Shown here piece after piece: positions 43,060 to 52,051 of a stretch of 64,000 nt of DNA. This stretch comes from Limimaricola soesokkakensis. GTDB lineage: Bacteria > Pseudomonadota > Alphaproteobacteria > Rhodobacterales > Rhodobacteraceae. The stretch is from contig NZ_FWFY01000001.1 in NCBI RefSeq assembly GCF_900172345.1, positions 1-64,000 on the forward strand. Direction: 5' to 3'. The position numbers and the translations under genes were made by a program. Every line of letters begins with the position of its first letter. Position 1 is the stretch's first letter. The notes below the pieces were generated by a model that saw nothing but the letters and a program-made list of their open reading frames with translations, ran no database searches and was not told where the DNA came from.

Positions 43060-43935
43060 GGGTTGGGCCGGGGATGCGCGATCCGGGGCGGTCGCCGCCT
43101 CGACGATCTCGGCAAGCACGGACACTGCGAGCACGCGCGGGTCGCGGGTGCCCTTGATCACGCCGATCGGCCCGCGCAGCCGCGACAGCGCCTCCGCGTC
43201 CCAGCCTTCGTCCCGCAGAAGATCGAGGCGACGGGTCTGCGCGGTGCGGCTGCCTTGCGCGCCGATCCAGAAGGCCGGGCTGCGCAGCGCCATTCGCAGG
43301 ATGTCCGGCTCGCGTTCATGATCATGAAAGAACAGCACCACCGCCGTTTCCGCATCGATGCGCGCAGTCTCCGGCTGTTCGAGCCGTTCGACCGGGTAGC
43401 CCGCGGCACGCGCCAGCCCCGCAAAGGTTTCGGCCTCCGGACCCGTGCCGAACACGACCATCTTGGGGTCCGGGCGGATCGCCACAGACGGCAGGCCCGG
43501 CAGGGCGAGCACCGCGTGCCGGCGTGCCGAGATCGCCCGAAGCGTCGCGTCGAATGCGCCAGCCTCGACAGGCACGAGCGTCACGTCGATGCCGCTCCCG
43601 CAAGGCAGGCGGATATCTAAGAAGGGCGAGCCGCGACCATAGCGCAGGCTGCGGGAGCGGTTCTCCAGCCGCACCGCCTCAGCATGGATCGCAAGGTCGC
43701 CTTCAATGCAGCCCGAGGATAGCTGGCCGACCGGTGCGGCCCCATCTGGAAAGACCATGACGGCTCCGAGCGGGCGGTAGAAGGCGCCGTCGATCCCGGT
43801 GATCATGGCCAGAACGCCCCCTCGCGGCGCGAGCGCTTCGAGCGCCGGCCCGACCTCGGCTGCCGTCAAGCCGAAGCGCGGCGCGTCAGTCGCCTTGGCG
43901 ACATACAGTTCCGTCCGGCCGCTGTGATCAAGCAT
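43048..43935 (-). CDS. XdhC/CoxI-family molybdenum cofactor maturation protein
   Basis: The 295-residue protein has an N-terminal XdhC/CoxI domain ([31 protein letters not shown] with the conserved Cys) and a C-terminal Rossmann region ([42 protein letters not shown]). XdhC proteins bind the molybdenum cofactor, help its sulfuration and insert it into molybdenum hydroxylases. GGAG sits eight bases before ATG 43935. The likely client is the IorB-type enzyme encoded divergently nearby. A terminator-like hairpin separates it from the upstream cytochrome gene. Confidence 0.9.
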   Translation of the reverse strand: MLDHSGRTELYVAKATDAPRFGLTAAEVGPALEALAPRGGVLAMITGIDGAFYRPLGAVMVFPDGAAPVGQLSSGCIEGDLAIHAEAVRLENRSRSLRYGRGSPFLDIRLPCGSGIDVTLVPVEAGAFDATLRAISARRHAVLALPGLPSVAIRPDPKMVVFGTGPEAETFAGLARAAGYPVERLEQPETARIDAETAVVLFFHDHEREPDILRMALRSPAFWIGAQGSRTAQTRRLDLLRDEGWDAEALSRLRGPIGVIKGTRDPRVLAVSVLAEIVEAATAPDRASPAQPRSV

Positions 43936-44010
43936 CACGGTGCTCCTGGATGTCGGGATCGGGGCTTGCCCCGGAAGACGGCGCATACCGTGAGGATCGT
44001 GGCCGAAGAA

Positions 44011-44033
44011 AAGGGAGCCGCCACGTGGGCGGC
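44011..44033 (-). terminator. Terminator downstream of the cytochrome c gene
   Basis: GCCGCC-ACGTG-GGCGGC forms the stem; read on the minus strand it is followed by TCCCTTTTCTTC. This fits a Rho-independent terminator of the cytochrome gene, with xdhC possibly reached by read-through. Confidence 0.65.
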
Positions 44034-44043
44034 CCCGCCGGGA

Positions 44044-44709
44044 TCAGTTCGCAGTGTCGTCCGAGGCGTCGTCATCCTCAGTCGTATCGGCTTCTCCACC
44101 CATTTCCGCCTCAGCCTTTGCCTCAGCCGCGCCGTCGGTCATTTCGGCTTCTCCGCCCGTTTCCGCCTCAGCCTCCGCCTCGGCATCCGCGCCGCTGTCG
44201 GACCCACCTTCGGCAACTTTGAAATCAGGGCTGAAGGTCGCGAGATAGGCGGTGATGTCGATGGCGGTCTGCTCGTCGCGTACCTTGTAGGCCATCTTGC
44301 CGCGGGCGCGCTCGTCATCCAGCGCCTCGCGCAGGAAGCTGGTCGGGTCCTGCAGATAGGCGACGGTGTTGTCATGCGCCCAGACCACGTTCTCGAATTC
44401 GTCGCCGGTCGGCGCAGTGCCGGTCATGTCATCGGCCGGGGCCAGCTCGCCATAGGCGACCATCCCGTCGCTGTAGCGGAAATCCTCGACCGCTCCGGGT
44501 TGCCGGCCGATCACACCATGGAGGTTCGGGCCGATGCGCCCGGCGCGACCTGCCAGCACCTCGCCCGACTCGTCCGCGATGACATGGCAGCTGACGCATT
44601 GCCGCGCGAATTCGGATTCGCCATTGGCGACGTCGGCTTCCATGTCCTGCGCCATGGCGGGGGCGGCCAGCAGGGTCGTGGTGGTCGCAAGGGCGGTCAG
44701 CAATCTCAT
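44044..44709 (-). CDS. Class I cytochrome c with acidic repetitive C-terminal tail
   Basis: The 221-residue protein has an export signal ending PAMAQ, one heme site (CVSCH, with [13 protein letters not shown] after it) and a likely Met ligand in KMAYKV. Residues about 25-165 form the cytochrome core, similar to cytochrome c550-type proteins. The last 50 residues are almost only Glu, Ala, Asp, Gly and Thr ([18 protein letters not shown]), encoded by an imperfect direct repeat. It acts in the periplasm and is a probable electron acceptor for the divergently encoded molybdenum hydroxylase. The purpose of the acidic tail is unknown. Confidence 0.9.
   Translation of the reverse strand: MRLLTALATTTTLLAAPAMAQDMEADVANGESEFARQCVSCHVIADESGEVLAGRAGRIGPNLHGVIGRQPGAVEDFRYSDGMVAYGELAPADDMTGTAPTGDEFENVVWAHDNTVAYLQDPTSFLREALDDERARGKMAYKVRDEQTAIDITAYLATFSPDFKVAEGGSDSGADAEAEAEAETGGEAEMTDGAAEAKAEAEMGGEADTTEDDDASDDTAN
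44087..44181 (-). repeat. Imperfect direct repeat in the acidic tail of cytochrome c
   Basis: A 38-base block at 44087-44124 recurs at 44144-44181 with four differences, an offset of 57 bases or 19 codons. It encodes EAE-rich units and suggests recent expansion of the tail. Confidence 0.75.
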
Positions 44710-44940
44710 GATACGGATCCTCTCGGCGCAGATGGCATGATGTGCGCGACAGGCGCGCGAATACCGATACCAATTCCGGGAAGACGGTGCGGGTTCCACG
44801 CGACCTCCAGGTCAAATGACCGTGCAGCATCGAAAATCGGCCCCGCCGACTGGACGGATGGCACATGCGGGCCAGATGGCCCCCTCAGCGACATCCGGCA
44901 GAACGAGCCGCCGGGAGCCAAACGCACGGGAGACAACCGC

Positions 44941-45420
44941 ATGGTCACATTAGTCATCAACGGCGAGGAGCGGCAGTTCGACGGCGATCAGGACACGCCT
45001 TTGCTGTGGGTCCTGCGCGACGAGATGGGGCTCACCGGGACCAAGTTCGGCTGCGGCATCGCGGCCTGCGGCGCCTGCACCGTGCATATCGATGGCGCAC
45101 CTTCCTTTGCCTGCGTGACGCCGATCGGCGTGCTCGAAGGCGCCGAGGTCACCACGATCGAGGGGCTGTCGGAGCAGGGCGACCATCCGGTGCAGGTGGC
45201 GTGGCGCGATCTCAACGTCGCGCAGTGCGGTTACTGCCAAGCCGGCCAGATCATGCAGGCCGCGGCTCTCGTCGACCAGTACGACACCGTCACGGATGAG
45301 GACATCGACGCGGTGATGAGCGCCAACCTCTGCCGCTGCGGGACCTATCCGCGCATTCGCGCCGCCGTGAAGCAGGCCTCGGCGGCCAAGTCCGGCACTT
45401 CGGAAGCGGAGGCACAGTGA
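44941..45420 (+). CDS. iorA: [2Fe-2S] subunit of an isoquinoline 1-oxidoreductase-type molybdenum hydroxylase
   Basis: The 159-residue protein starts [20 protein letters not shown]. The plant-type ferredoxin cluster ligands are in [15 protein letters not shown] and the later Cys of SFACVT. The second, helical [2Fe-2S] domain has [11 protein letters not shown] and [15 protein letters not shown]. It carries electrons from the molybdenum site out of the enzyme. Its stop overlaps the iorB start. The partner has a Tat signal and this small subunit has none, so it is probably exported with the partner by hitchhiking; that is inferred. Confidence 0.93.
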   Translation: MVTLVINGEERQFDGDQDTPLLWVLRDEMGLTGTKFGCGIAACGACTVHIDGAPSFACVTPIGVLEGAEVTTIEGLSEQGDHPVQVAWRDLNVAQCGYCQAGQIMQAAALVDQYDTVTDEDIDAVMSANLCRCGTYPRIRAAVKQASAAKSGTSEAEAQ

Positions 45421-47711
45421 TGCGGAAGATGTCGATCACCAATGTGAGCCGCCGTGGACTTCTGGGGGGCATGGGCGCCGGAGCCTTCGTTCTGGCCGTG
45501 GGGCTGCCGCGCCCCGGACGGGCGCAGGAGGAAGAGCCGGAATTCGGCCGTGATGCCATGCCCAATGGCTGGCGCGACGATCCGAAGATCTTCATCGCCA
45601 TCGCCGAGGACGGCATCGTCACCGTGACCTGCCACCGTCAGGAGATGGGGCAGGGCGTGCGCACCTCGATCGCCATGGTCGTGGCGGACGAGCTGGGCGC
45701 GGACTGGGAGAATGTCCGCGTCGACCAGGCGCCGGGCGACGAAGAGAAATACGGCAACCAGGACACCGACGGCTCGCGCAGCCTGCGGCATCACTTCATG
45801 CCGCTGCGCCGCGCCGGCGCCGCCGCGCGGACCATGCTGGAGCAGGCGGCGGCCGATCAGTGGGGCGTCGACGTCTCCGAGGTCAAGGCCGATGGCCACA
45901 AGGTGAGCCATGCGGGCTCGGGCAAGTCGCTGGGCTATGGCGAGCTTGCTGCCGCGGCGATGGATCTCGAGGTGCCCGAGCGCGATAGCCTCGTGCTCAA
46001 GGACCCGTCCGAGTTCCGCTATATCGGCAAGGGCTCGATCGGCCTCGTCGACAACATGGATATCACCACCGGCAACACGACCTACGGGATCGACGTGAAG
46101 CGCGACGGCATGCTCTATGCCGTGGTCGCGCGCCCGCCGGTCTATGGCGGCAAGGTGGCCTCGCTCGACGACAGCGCGGCGCTCGCCATCGAGGGTGTCG
46201 AGAAGGTGGTGCAGATCGATCCGGCCGAGTTTCCGACCGAGTTCGCGCCGCTGGGCGGGGTCGCGGTGATCGCCCGTAACACCTATCTCGCGATGAAGGG
46301 CCGCGACGCGCTGCAGATCGAGTGGGAGGATGGCCCCAACGCCGATTATGACAGCGAGGCCTATCGCGAGACCCTGTCGCAGGCCGCAAATTCGGCGGGC
46401 GGCAAGGTGATCCGCGACGAGGGCGACTATGACGAGGCGGCGGCCGGCGCGGCCCAGACCGTGGAGGCGGAATACTACATCCCGCATCTGGCGCAGGCGC
46501 CGATGGAGCCGCCGGCTGCCGTGGTCGAGATCAAGGACGGCAAGGCCGAGGCCTGGGCCTGCGTGCAGGCGCCGCAGGTGACGCGGCTCAGGCTGGCCGA
46601 ACGGCTCGGGCTGTCCGAGGACGCGGTCAAGGTGAACGTGACGCTTCTGGGCGGCGGCTTCGGTCGCAAGTCGAAGCCTGACTTCGTGCTGGAGGCGGGC
46701 ATCCTCAGCCAGGCCATGGACGGCGCGCCGGTCAAGCTCACCTGGACCCGCGAGGACGACATCCACCACGGCTACTACCACACCGTCTCGGTCGAGAAGA
46801 TGTCGGCCGGTCTCGACGAAAGCGGCAAGACCGTGGCCTGGCGGCATCGTACGGCGGCGCCGACCATCGGCTCGATCTTCGCGCCCGACCCGGCGCAGAA
46901 GCTGCCCTTCGAGCTCGGCATGGGCCTTCTCAACATGCCGCTGGCGGTCGAGAACATCCGCGCCGAGAACCCGGAGGCGCAGGCGCATGTGCGCATCGGC
47001 TGGTACCGCTCGGTTTCGAACATCCCGCATGCCTTCGCGATCCAGTCCTTCGCGGCCGAACTCGCGGATGCGGCGGGGCGCGACCAGAAGGACTATCTGC
47101 TGGAACTGATCGGGCCCGCACGGCAGATCGACCCGACCAATCAGGGCGACGTCTGGAACTACGGCGAGAACCCGGATGTCTACACGATCGATACCGGTCG
47201 CATGGCGGGGGTGGTCGAGGCGGCCGCAGAGGGCATCGAATGGGGCCGCGAGATGCCCCAGGGGCGGGGCCTCGGCATCGCCGGGCATTACAGCTTCGTC
47301 TCCTATGTCGCGGTGGCGGCCGAGGTCGAGGTGGTCGATGGCCGGGTCACGGTGCCCCGCGTCTCGATCGCCATCGATTGCGGCGCGCATGTGAACCCCG
47401 ACCGCATCCGCAGCCAGATGGAGGGCGCGGTGATCATGGGCGTCGGACAGGCGCTGATGACCGAGGTGACCTTCGCCGAGGGACGCGCGGTGCAGGACAA
47501 CTTCGACAGCTACCTGATTCCGCGTATGGAAGAGGCCCCCAAGCGGATCGACGTGCATTTCGTCGGCAGCGACGCGGCCTATGACCGCCCGCTCGGCGGC
47601 GTCGGCGAGCCGGGCCTGCCCCCCGTCGTGCCCGCGATCACCAACGCGGTCTTCGCGGCCACCGGCAAGCGCATCCGCCGCCTGCCGATCGCCGATCAAC
47701 TGCGCAGCTGA
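45420..47711 (+). CDS. iorB: Molybdopterin-binding subunit, isoquinoline 1-oxidoreductase type, Tat-exported
   Basis: The 763-residue protein has a Tat signal ([19 protein letters not shown]). It is a xanthine dehydrogenase-family large subunit with a Gln-rich substrate-channel motif ([13 protein letters not shown]), [12 protein letters not shown] and the active-site Glu in [14 protein letters not shown]. These enzymes hydroxylate aldehydes or N-heterocycles using water, with molybdopterin cytosine dinucleotide as cofactor. No FAD subunit is encoded, so electrons go via the [2Fe-2S] subunit to a periplasmic acceptor, probably the cytochrome c encoded divergently. Substrate is unknown. An alternative ATG lies nine bases downstream. 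Confidence 0.92.
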   Translation: MRKMSITNVSRRGLLGGMGAGAFVLAVGLPRPGRAQEEEPEFGRDAMPNGWRDDPKIFIAIAEDGIVTVTCHRQEMGQGVRTSIAMVVADELGADWENVRVDQAPGDEEKYGNQDTDGSRSLRHHFMPLRRAGAAARTMLEQAAADQWGVDVSEVKADGHKVSHAGSGKSLGYGELAAAAMDLEVPERDSLVLKDPSEFRYIGKGSIGLVDNMDITTGNTTYGIDVKRDGMLYAVVARPPVYGGKVASLDDSAALAIEGVEKVVQIDPAEFPTEFAPLGGVAVIARNTYLAMKGRDALQIEWEDGPNADYDSEAYRETLSQAANSAGGKVIRDEGDYDEAAAGAAQTVEAEYYIPHLAQAPMEPPAAVVEIKDGKAEAWACVQAPQVTRLRLAERLGLSEDAVKVNVTLLGGGFGRKSKPDFVLEAGILSQAMDGAPVKLTWTREDDIHHGYYHTVSVEKMSAGLDESGKTVAWRHRTAAPTIGSIFAPDPAQKLPFELGMGLLNMPLAVENIRAENPEAQAHVRIGWYRSVSNIPHAFAIQSFAAELADAAGRDQKDYLLELIGPARQIDPTNQGDVWNYGENPDVYTIDTGRMAGVVEAAAEGIEWGREMPQGRGLGIAGHYSFVSYVAVAAEVEVVDGRVTVPRVSIAIDCGAHVNPDRIRSQMEGAVIMGVGQALMTEVTFAEGRAVQDNFDSYLIPRMEEAPKRIDVHFVGSDAAYDRPLGGVGEPGLPPVVPAITNAVFAATGKRIRRLPIADQLRS

Positions 47712-47725
47712 AAGGGAGAGCCAGC

Positions 47726-48175
47726 GTGACGACACTCAGGACGACACTGGGGGCGGCCATTGCCGCCTCCCTGCTGGCGGGGCCCGCCCTCGCGCATGAC
47801 TGCGCGGGCCGGATCGACGATTTCGAGCGGCTGCTCGATCTCGCCGCCAAGGAGGCGATCTCCGCCTCGTCGAGCGGTCAGGCCGTGGCCGGCGCGCGCG
47901 AGGCCCAGGCGGTGCAGGACAGCGGCGCCGTATCGGACGCCGAAGAAACCGGTTCCGCGCCCGAAGCCGACGGCGAGGAACCGGTGGTGCCGGTGCAGGA
48001 CGAGGTCGAAGAAGCCGCGGCGGTCGAGGAGGCCGATGAATCCGGCAATGCCGGCGAGAATGTTATCGATGCCCGCACCGCGTTGCAGGAAGCGCGGGAG
48101 ATGGCCGAAGAGGGCGACGAAGCGGCCTGTACCGAGGCGCTCGACGAGGTGATCGTCAAGGTCATCGCGAACTGA
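47726..48175 (+). CDS. Acidic secreted protein of unknown function
   Basis: The 149-residue protein has an export signal (LGAAIAASLLAGPALAHD). The mature part is strongly acidic, with an Ala/Glu/Asp-rich low-complexity middle (EEAAAVEEADESGNAGEN) between two short helices (RIDDFERLLDLAAKEA and TALQEAREMAEEGDEAAC). Only two Cys are present, one at each end, which might pair. It starts 14 bases after iorB, so it is co-transcribed with the molybdenum hydroxylase. Its composition recalls the acidic tail of the cytochrome c in the same locus. The function is not recognised. Confidence 0.75.
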   Translation: MTTLRTTLGAAIAASLLAGPALAHDCAGRIDDFERLLDLAAKEAISASSSGQAVAGAREAQAVQDSGAVSDAEETGSAPEADGEEPVVPVQDEVEEAAAVEEADESGNAGENVIDARTALQEAREMAEEGDEAACTEALDEVIVKVIAN

Positions 48176-48287
48176 CCTGGGCCTCGTATCAGGGCGGTGT
48201 TTTCAAAGTCATGCCCGGATTCGAGACCGACCGCACTGGTCATCGTTAGGCCCCGGCCGGTTGATAACCTGACATCGCTATCACGAC

Positions 48288-48325
48288 GTGAGAGGCCCGT
48301 CCCGAAAGCGGGACGGGCCTCTCAC
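48288..48325. terminator. Strong bidirectional terminator
   Basis: GTGAGAGGCCCGTCCCG-AAAG-CGGGACGGGCCTCTCAC is a perfect 17-base stem with a four-base loop between the acidic secreted protein gene and the convergent channel gene. Confidence 0.85.
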
Positions 48326-48327
48326 GC

Positions 48328-49380
48328 TCAGTCGGGCAAGTAGCGAGCAACGAGGTTCCAGCCGCTTTCGCTGGTCAGCCGTGTCAGCAGCGCGCGGTTG
48401 AGCGGCTCGCGCAGATCTGAATCCTCCGGCAGCGCGATGCTCACGTAGTGCGGATCGAAATCGGTGCGCTGCACCTGCGTGTCGAAGGCGCCGTTTTCGG
48501 CGACCGTGGCCTGCAGCACCGGTCGTGCAGCGGCAACGGTGTCGACCTCCTCGGCCTGCATCGCGCGCAGCGCCTCGGCTACCGAGCCATAACGGCGCAG
48601 CTCCACGCCCTCCGCCTCCAGAAAGCTGGCGCTGGTGCTGCCATCGACGACGCCGACACGCTGGTCGTGGAACCGCTCGGGCAGTTCGACCGAGTTGCGC
48701 ATGTCGGTAAGATTAACCACCGCCGCCGTCAGCGCTGCGCTGATCGCCAGCCCGCTCAGCATCCACAGCATCGCCACGACGCGCCCCGGCAGTGTGACCG
48801 GCGCCTTGTCGCCATAGCCGATGGTGGTCAACGTGACCCCGGCCCACCAGAACCCGTCGCCAAGGCCCCTGAGCGGGCTTTTCGAGAATTGCTCCTCGTT
48901 GCGGCGCCGCTCGAGCAGCCAGATCAGCGTGCCCACCACAAGCAGCACCGCAGAGATGCCGAGCACCAGCCGCAGGAATTGCCATGTCAGGAACCCGTCC
49001 AGCACGCGCAGAAGCGCCGCGCGCTGCTGGACCGCTACGCCCATCGTCGCGGTATGCAGCGGGTGGCTGAAATCCATCGCCGTCTCGGCCCCGGGGGTCG
49101 CGTCCATCGCCAGCACCGCGTCGACGCGGTTGTTCGAGAGCGCCTCGGCCGCAGCTTCGGGTGCGATGTCGCGAAATTCATAGCGCCAGCCTTCGCCCTC
49201 GGCGGTAAGCCGCCACAGGTCGACGGCGAGACCGAGCCACGCCCCGTCATTGGTGCGGCTGGCATAGGGCGGGCGCTCGAATACGCCGATCACCAGCGGC
49301 TCCGAGGGCGTCGCGGCGCTTTGGGCAAAGGCAGCGGTGCCGGTCAGGAACAGCATCAGGAGCGTGGCGAGGACTCTCAT
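48328..49380 (-). CDS. GluR0-like ligand-gated potassium channel (glutamate receptor family)
   Basis: The 350-residue protein has an export signal, then lobe 1 of an amino-acid binding domain (PLVIGVFERPPYASR, LGLAVDLWRLTAEG, DAVLAMDATPGAETAMDFSHPL). A membrane helix (FLRLVLGISAVLLVVGTLI), a pore helix with TTIGYGD near residue 185, and a second helix follow. Lobe 2 (QRVGVVDGSTSASFLEAEGV) completes the split binding domain. The TxIGYGD filter is that of potassium channels. This is the plan of the cyanobacterial channel GluR0. Ligand is unknown; the lobes resemble polar amino-acid binding proteins. The ATG at 49380 is chosen because the signal starts there. Confidence 0.92.
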   Translation of the reverse strand: MRVLATLLMLFLTGTAAFAQSAATPSEPLVIGVFERPPYASRTNDGAWLGLAVDLWRLTAEGEGWRYEFRDIAPEAAAEALSNNRVDAVLAMDATPGAETAMDFSHPLHTATMGVAVQQRAALLRVLDGFLTWQFLRLVLGISAVLLVVGTLIWLLERRRNEEQFSKSPLRGLGDGFWWAGVTLTTIGYGDKAPVTLPGRVVAMLWMLSGLAISAALTAAVVNLTDMRNSVELPERFHDQRVGVVDGSTSASFLEAEGVELRRYGSVAEALRAMQAEEVDTVAAARPVLQATVAENGAFDTQVQRTDFDPHYVSIALPEDSDLREPLNRALLTRLTSESGWNLVARYLPD

Positions 49381-49550
49381 CGGGCATTTCTCCGCAGCGG
49401 GTCGTCCGGCACGACGGCCGGTGCTCATGCAGGCCCATCGGTCGAGCGCCGGGTTCGGTTCCGGTGCGATTGTGGCCGGGCCGGCGCGGGGCTAGCCTCG
49501 TCCCGTGGCGCGTGAAGAGCGCGCCGCGCCCTGATCGACCTGGGATCTGC

Positions 49551-50453
49551 ATGAAAAGCCTTTGCCCCGAAGACCGGATTCTCGAGCTGTCGCCCGAGCG
49601 CGATTTCGAGGAGATCGCGCGGCTGCTGACCACCTGCGCCTTCGCCTGGGACATCGAGCGGGCGCTCGAATTCGCGCTTTTCCGCACCTATGCCATCCCC
49701 TCGATCTCGGGGCTTCTGGATCGCACCGGCGAGTTCGGACGCCGCGCGGAGAAGCGCTACGACGACACCGAGTTGCTGCTGTCGGAGCCCTTGGAGAACG
49801 GGCTCGGCAGCCCGCGCGGCCGCGCGGCGATCGGGCGCATCAACGAGATGCATGGCTGCTACCGCATCTCGAACGAGGACATGCTCTATGTGCTCGGCAC
49901 CTTCGTGCTCGAGCCTGTCCGCTGGCTCGAGCGCTTCGGACGGAGGGGCATGACGATCCCGGAGCGGCAGGCCTGGACCAACTACTATCGAGGCTTGGGG
50001 ACGCGCATGGGGATCGCGGACATTCCTGCCGATTTCGATGCCTTCGCTGCAATGAATGCCGATTACGAAAGGCGGCACATGCGTTTCGCGTCGAGCAACC
50101 GGGCGGTGGGCGCGGCGACGCTGGATCTTCTCCTCGGCTTTTACCTGCCGCGCCCGTTGTTCCGGCTGGGACGGCCCATGGCGCTGTCGCTGATGGACGC
50201 GCGGCTGCTCGAAGCGATGGGCTTCGCGCCGCCCCCGGGATGGTTGCGGCGCGGCGTGCTGGGGGCGATGCGGTTACGCGCCGGGATCCTGCGGCTGCTG
50301 CCGCGGCGCCGTCTCCCGCGCCTCGTCACGGCGCGGTTTCGGCGCGGCTATCCGCAGGGCTACGAGATTGCGGAGCTGGGCACTTGGCCCAAAGCAGGGG
50401 GCTGTACCGGACACCGGCAGGCAGAGGATGTGCGGCCGCAACCTGAATGTTGA
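49551..50453 (+). CDS. MpaB/DUF2236-family protein (putative heme oxygenase)
   Basis: The 300-residue protein has the DUF2236 pattern FRTYAIPSISGLLDRTGEF, RYDDTELLL, GRINEMHGCYRISNEDMLYVLGTF and EPVRWLERFGRR; the His in the middle of this core is the expected heme ligand of the family, as in rubber oxygenase Lcp and MpaB. The C-terminal third has an Arg/Leu-rich amphipathic region (LLPRRRLPRLVTARFRRGYPQG). There is no signal peptide. Family members oxidise long hydrocarbon chains or tyrosine-like side groups, but most are uncharacterised. It lies just before hppD in the same direction. Confidence 0.8.
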   Translation: MKSLCPEDRILELSPERDFEEIARLLTTCAFAWDIERALEFALFRTYAIPSISGLLDRTGEFGRRAEKRYDDTELLLSEPLENGLGSPRGRAAIGRINEMHGCYRISNEDMLYVLGTFVLEPVRWLERFGRRGMTIPERQAWTNYYRGLGTRMGIADIPADFDAFAAMNADYERRHMRFASSNRAVGAATLDLLLGFYLPRPLFRLGRPMALSLMDARLLEAMGFAPPPGWLRRGVLGAMRLRAGILRLLPRRRLPRLVTARFRRGYPQGYEIAELGTWPKAGGCTGHRQAEDVRPQPEC

Positions 50454-50574
50454 CGACGCACCATATGCGGCGCTAATCCTGCGGCGTGGCGACGAGATCC
50501 GCCACCCCGCGGGCCGGGCATTCCTGGACAGCATGGTGGGGCACGCAACCCATGCGCTCATCAAGGAGGACCCC

Positions 50575-51681
50575 ATGGGACCGTTTCCGCATGACGCGCC
50601 GAAGGCCAAGATCGACGAGGTGAACAAGGCCGGGACCGATGGCTTCGAATTCGTCGAGTTCGCGCATCCCGAGCCGGGCAGGCTCGAGGCCCTGTTCGAA
50701 AGCATGGGCTACGAGGAGGTGGCGCGGCACAGGACCAAGGACATCTCGCTCTACCGGCAGGGCAACATCAACTATCTCATCAACCGCGAGCCCGGCAGCC
50801 ATGCCGCGCAGTTCGTAGCCGAGCACGGCCCCTGCGCCCCCGCGATGGCCTGGCGCGTGGTCGATGCGCAGCACGCGCTGAAATGTGCGCTCGATTACGG
50901 TGCCGAGGAATATACCGGCCCGGGCAAGTCGCTCGACGTGCCGGCGGTGATCGGCATCGGTGGCTCGCTTCTGTATTTCATCGAGACCTATGGCGAGACG
51001 GGCTCCTGCTACGAAGCCGAGTTCGACTGGCTGGGCGAGCCCGACCCGAAACCCGAAGGGGCGGGCTTTTATTATCTCGACCACCTCACCCACAACGTCG
51101 AGCGCGGCAACATGTCGACTTGGTACGATTTCTACGCCAAGGCCTTCAACTTCCGCGAAATCCGCTTCTTTGACATCAAGGGCAAGCAGACCGGCCTGAC
51201 CTCGCGCGCCTTGACCTCGCCGGATGGCAAGATCCGCATCCCGATCAACGAGAGCGCCGACGAGAACAGCCAGATCGAGGAGTATCTGCGCGAATACAAG
51301 GGCGAGGGCATCCAGCACATCGCGGTCGGCACCGAGGACATCTATGCCGCCACCGACCGGATCTCGGAGAAGGGCATCGAATTCATGCCGCCGCCGCCCG
51401 CGACCTATTACGACATGAGCCACGACCGGGTGACCGGCCACGAGGAGCCGATCGACAAGCTCAAGAAGCACGGCATCCTGATCGACGGGGAAGGCGTGGT
51501 GGATGGCGGCCATACCCGTATCCTGTTGCAGATCTTCTCGAAGACGGTGATCGGACCGATCTTCTTCGAGTTCATCCAGCGCAAGGGCGATGACGGCTTC
51601 GGCGAAGGCAACTTCAAGGCGCTGTTCGAGTCGATCGAGGCCGACCAGATCCAGCGCGGCGTGCTCAAGGCTGAGGCCTGA
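50575..51681 (+). CDS. hppD: 4-hydroxyphenylpyruvate dioxygenase
   Basis: The 368-residue protein converts 4-hydroxyphenylpyruvate to homogentisate in tyrosine degradation. AGGAGG lies upstream of the chosen ATG; open sequence further upstream is not protein-like. The three iron ligands are present: His in DHLTHNVERG, His in GIQHIAVGTEDI and Glu in GPIFFEFIQRKGD. KGDDGFGEGNFKALFESIE is the conserved end that closes the active site. The next genes for homogentisate breakdown (hmgA, fahA, maiA) are not in this window. A Rieske gene follows four bases later. Confidence 0.96.
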   Translation: MGPFPHDAPKAKIDEVNKAGTDGFEFVEFAHPEPGRLEALFESMGYEEVARHRTKDISLYRQGNINYLINREPGSHAAQFVAEHGPCAPAMAWRVVDAQHALKCALDYGAEEYTGPGKSLDVPAVIGIGGSLLYFIETYGETGSCYEAEFDWLGEPDPKPEGAGFYYLDHLTHNVERGNMSTWYDFYAKAFNFREIRFFDIKGKQTGLTSRALTSPDGKIRIPINESADENSQIEEYLREYKGEGIQHIAVGTEDIYAATDRISEKGIEFMPPPPATYYDMSHDRVTGHEEPIDKLKKHGILIDGEGVVDGGHTRILLQIFSKTVIGPIFFEFIQRKGDDGFGEGNFKALFESIEADQIQRGVLKAEA

Positions 51682-51685
51682 GGCG

Positions 51686-52051
51686 ATGGGCGCGCGCGAC
51701 TGGCGCGACCTGCCGCGCGCGCCCGCGCCCGGCGCTCCGGTCTGTACCGCCGGAGCGCTTGCGGAGCCGGGGACGCTCGGTCTCGATCTCGGCGGCTTCC
51801 CCCTGCTTCTGGTGCGGACCGGGATCGGGCTGTTCGGCTATTTCAACGCCTGTCCGCACCAGCACCTGCCGCTCGACTGGCGTGGCGGGCGCGTGCTCTC
51901 GGCCGATGAGCGGTTGCTGCGCTGCTCGAACCACGCCGCTGGCTTCGACGCGGCGACAGGGCAGGGGGTGGAAGGTCTGGGTCAGGGCTGCGTGCTGATT
52001 CCGGTGCCGATCGAGGAGACGGGCGGCGAGATCCGCATCGGATCGAGCTAG
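51686..52051 (+). CDS. Rieske-type [2Fe-2S] ferredoxin domain protein
   Basis: The 121-residue protein has both Rieske pairs: CPHQHLPLDWR and CSNHAAGFDAATG. The hydrophobic core is FPLLLVRTGIGLFGYFNACP. There is no membrane anchor or signal peptide, so it is a soluble electron carrier in the cytoplasm. It starts four bases after hppD and is co-transcribed with it. Which oxygenase or reductase it serves is not clear. HppD itself needs no Rieske partner, so a separate oxygenase encoded elsewhere, or the MpaB-type protein upstream, might be involved. It ends tail to tail with a MarR gene, sharing a CTAG. Confidence 0.9.
   Translation: MGARDWRDLPRAPAPGAPVCTAGALAEPGTLGLDLGGFPLLLVRTGIGLFGYFNACPHQHLPLDWRGGRVLSADERLLRCSNHAAGFDAATGQGVEGLGQGCVLIPVPIEETGGEIRIGSS

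Noticed and set aside
45345-47735. Long minus-strand open frame opposite iorB
   Set aside because: iorB on the plus strand has a Tat signal and active-site motifs; the mirror frame has no recognisable domain.
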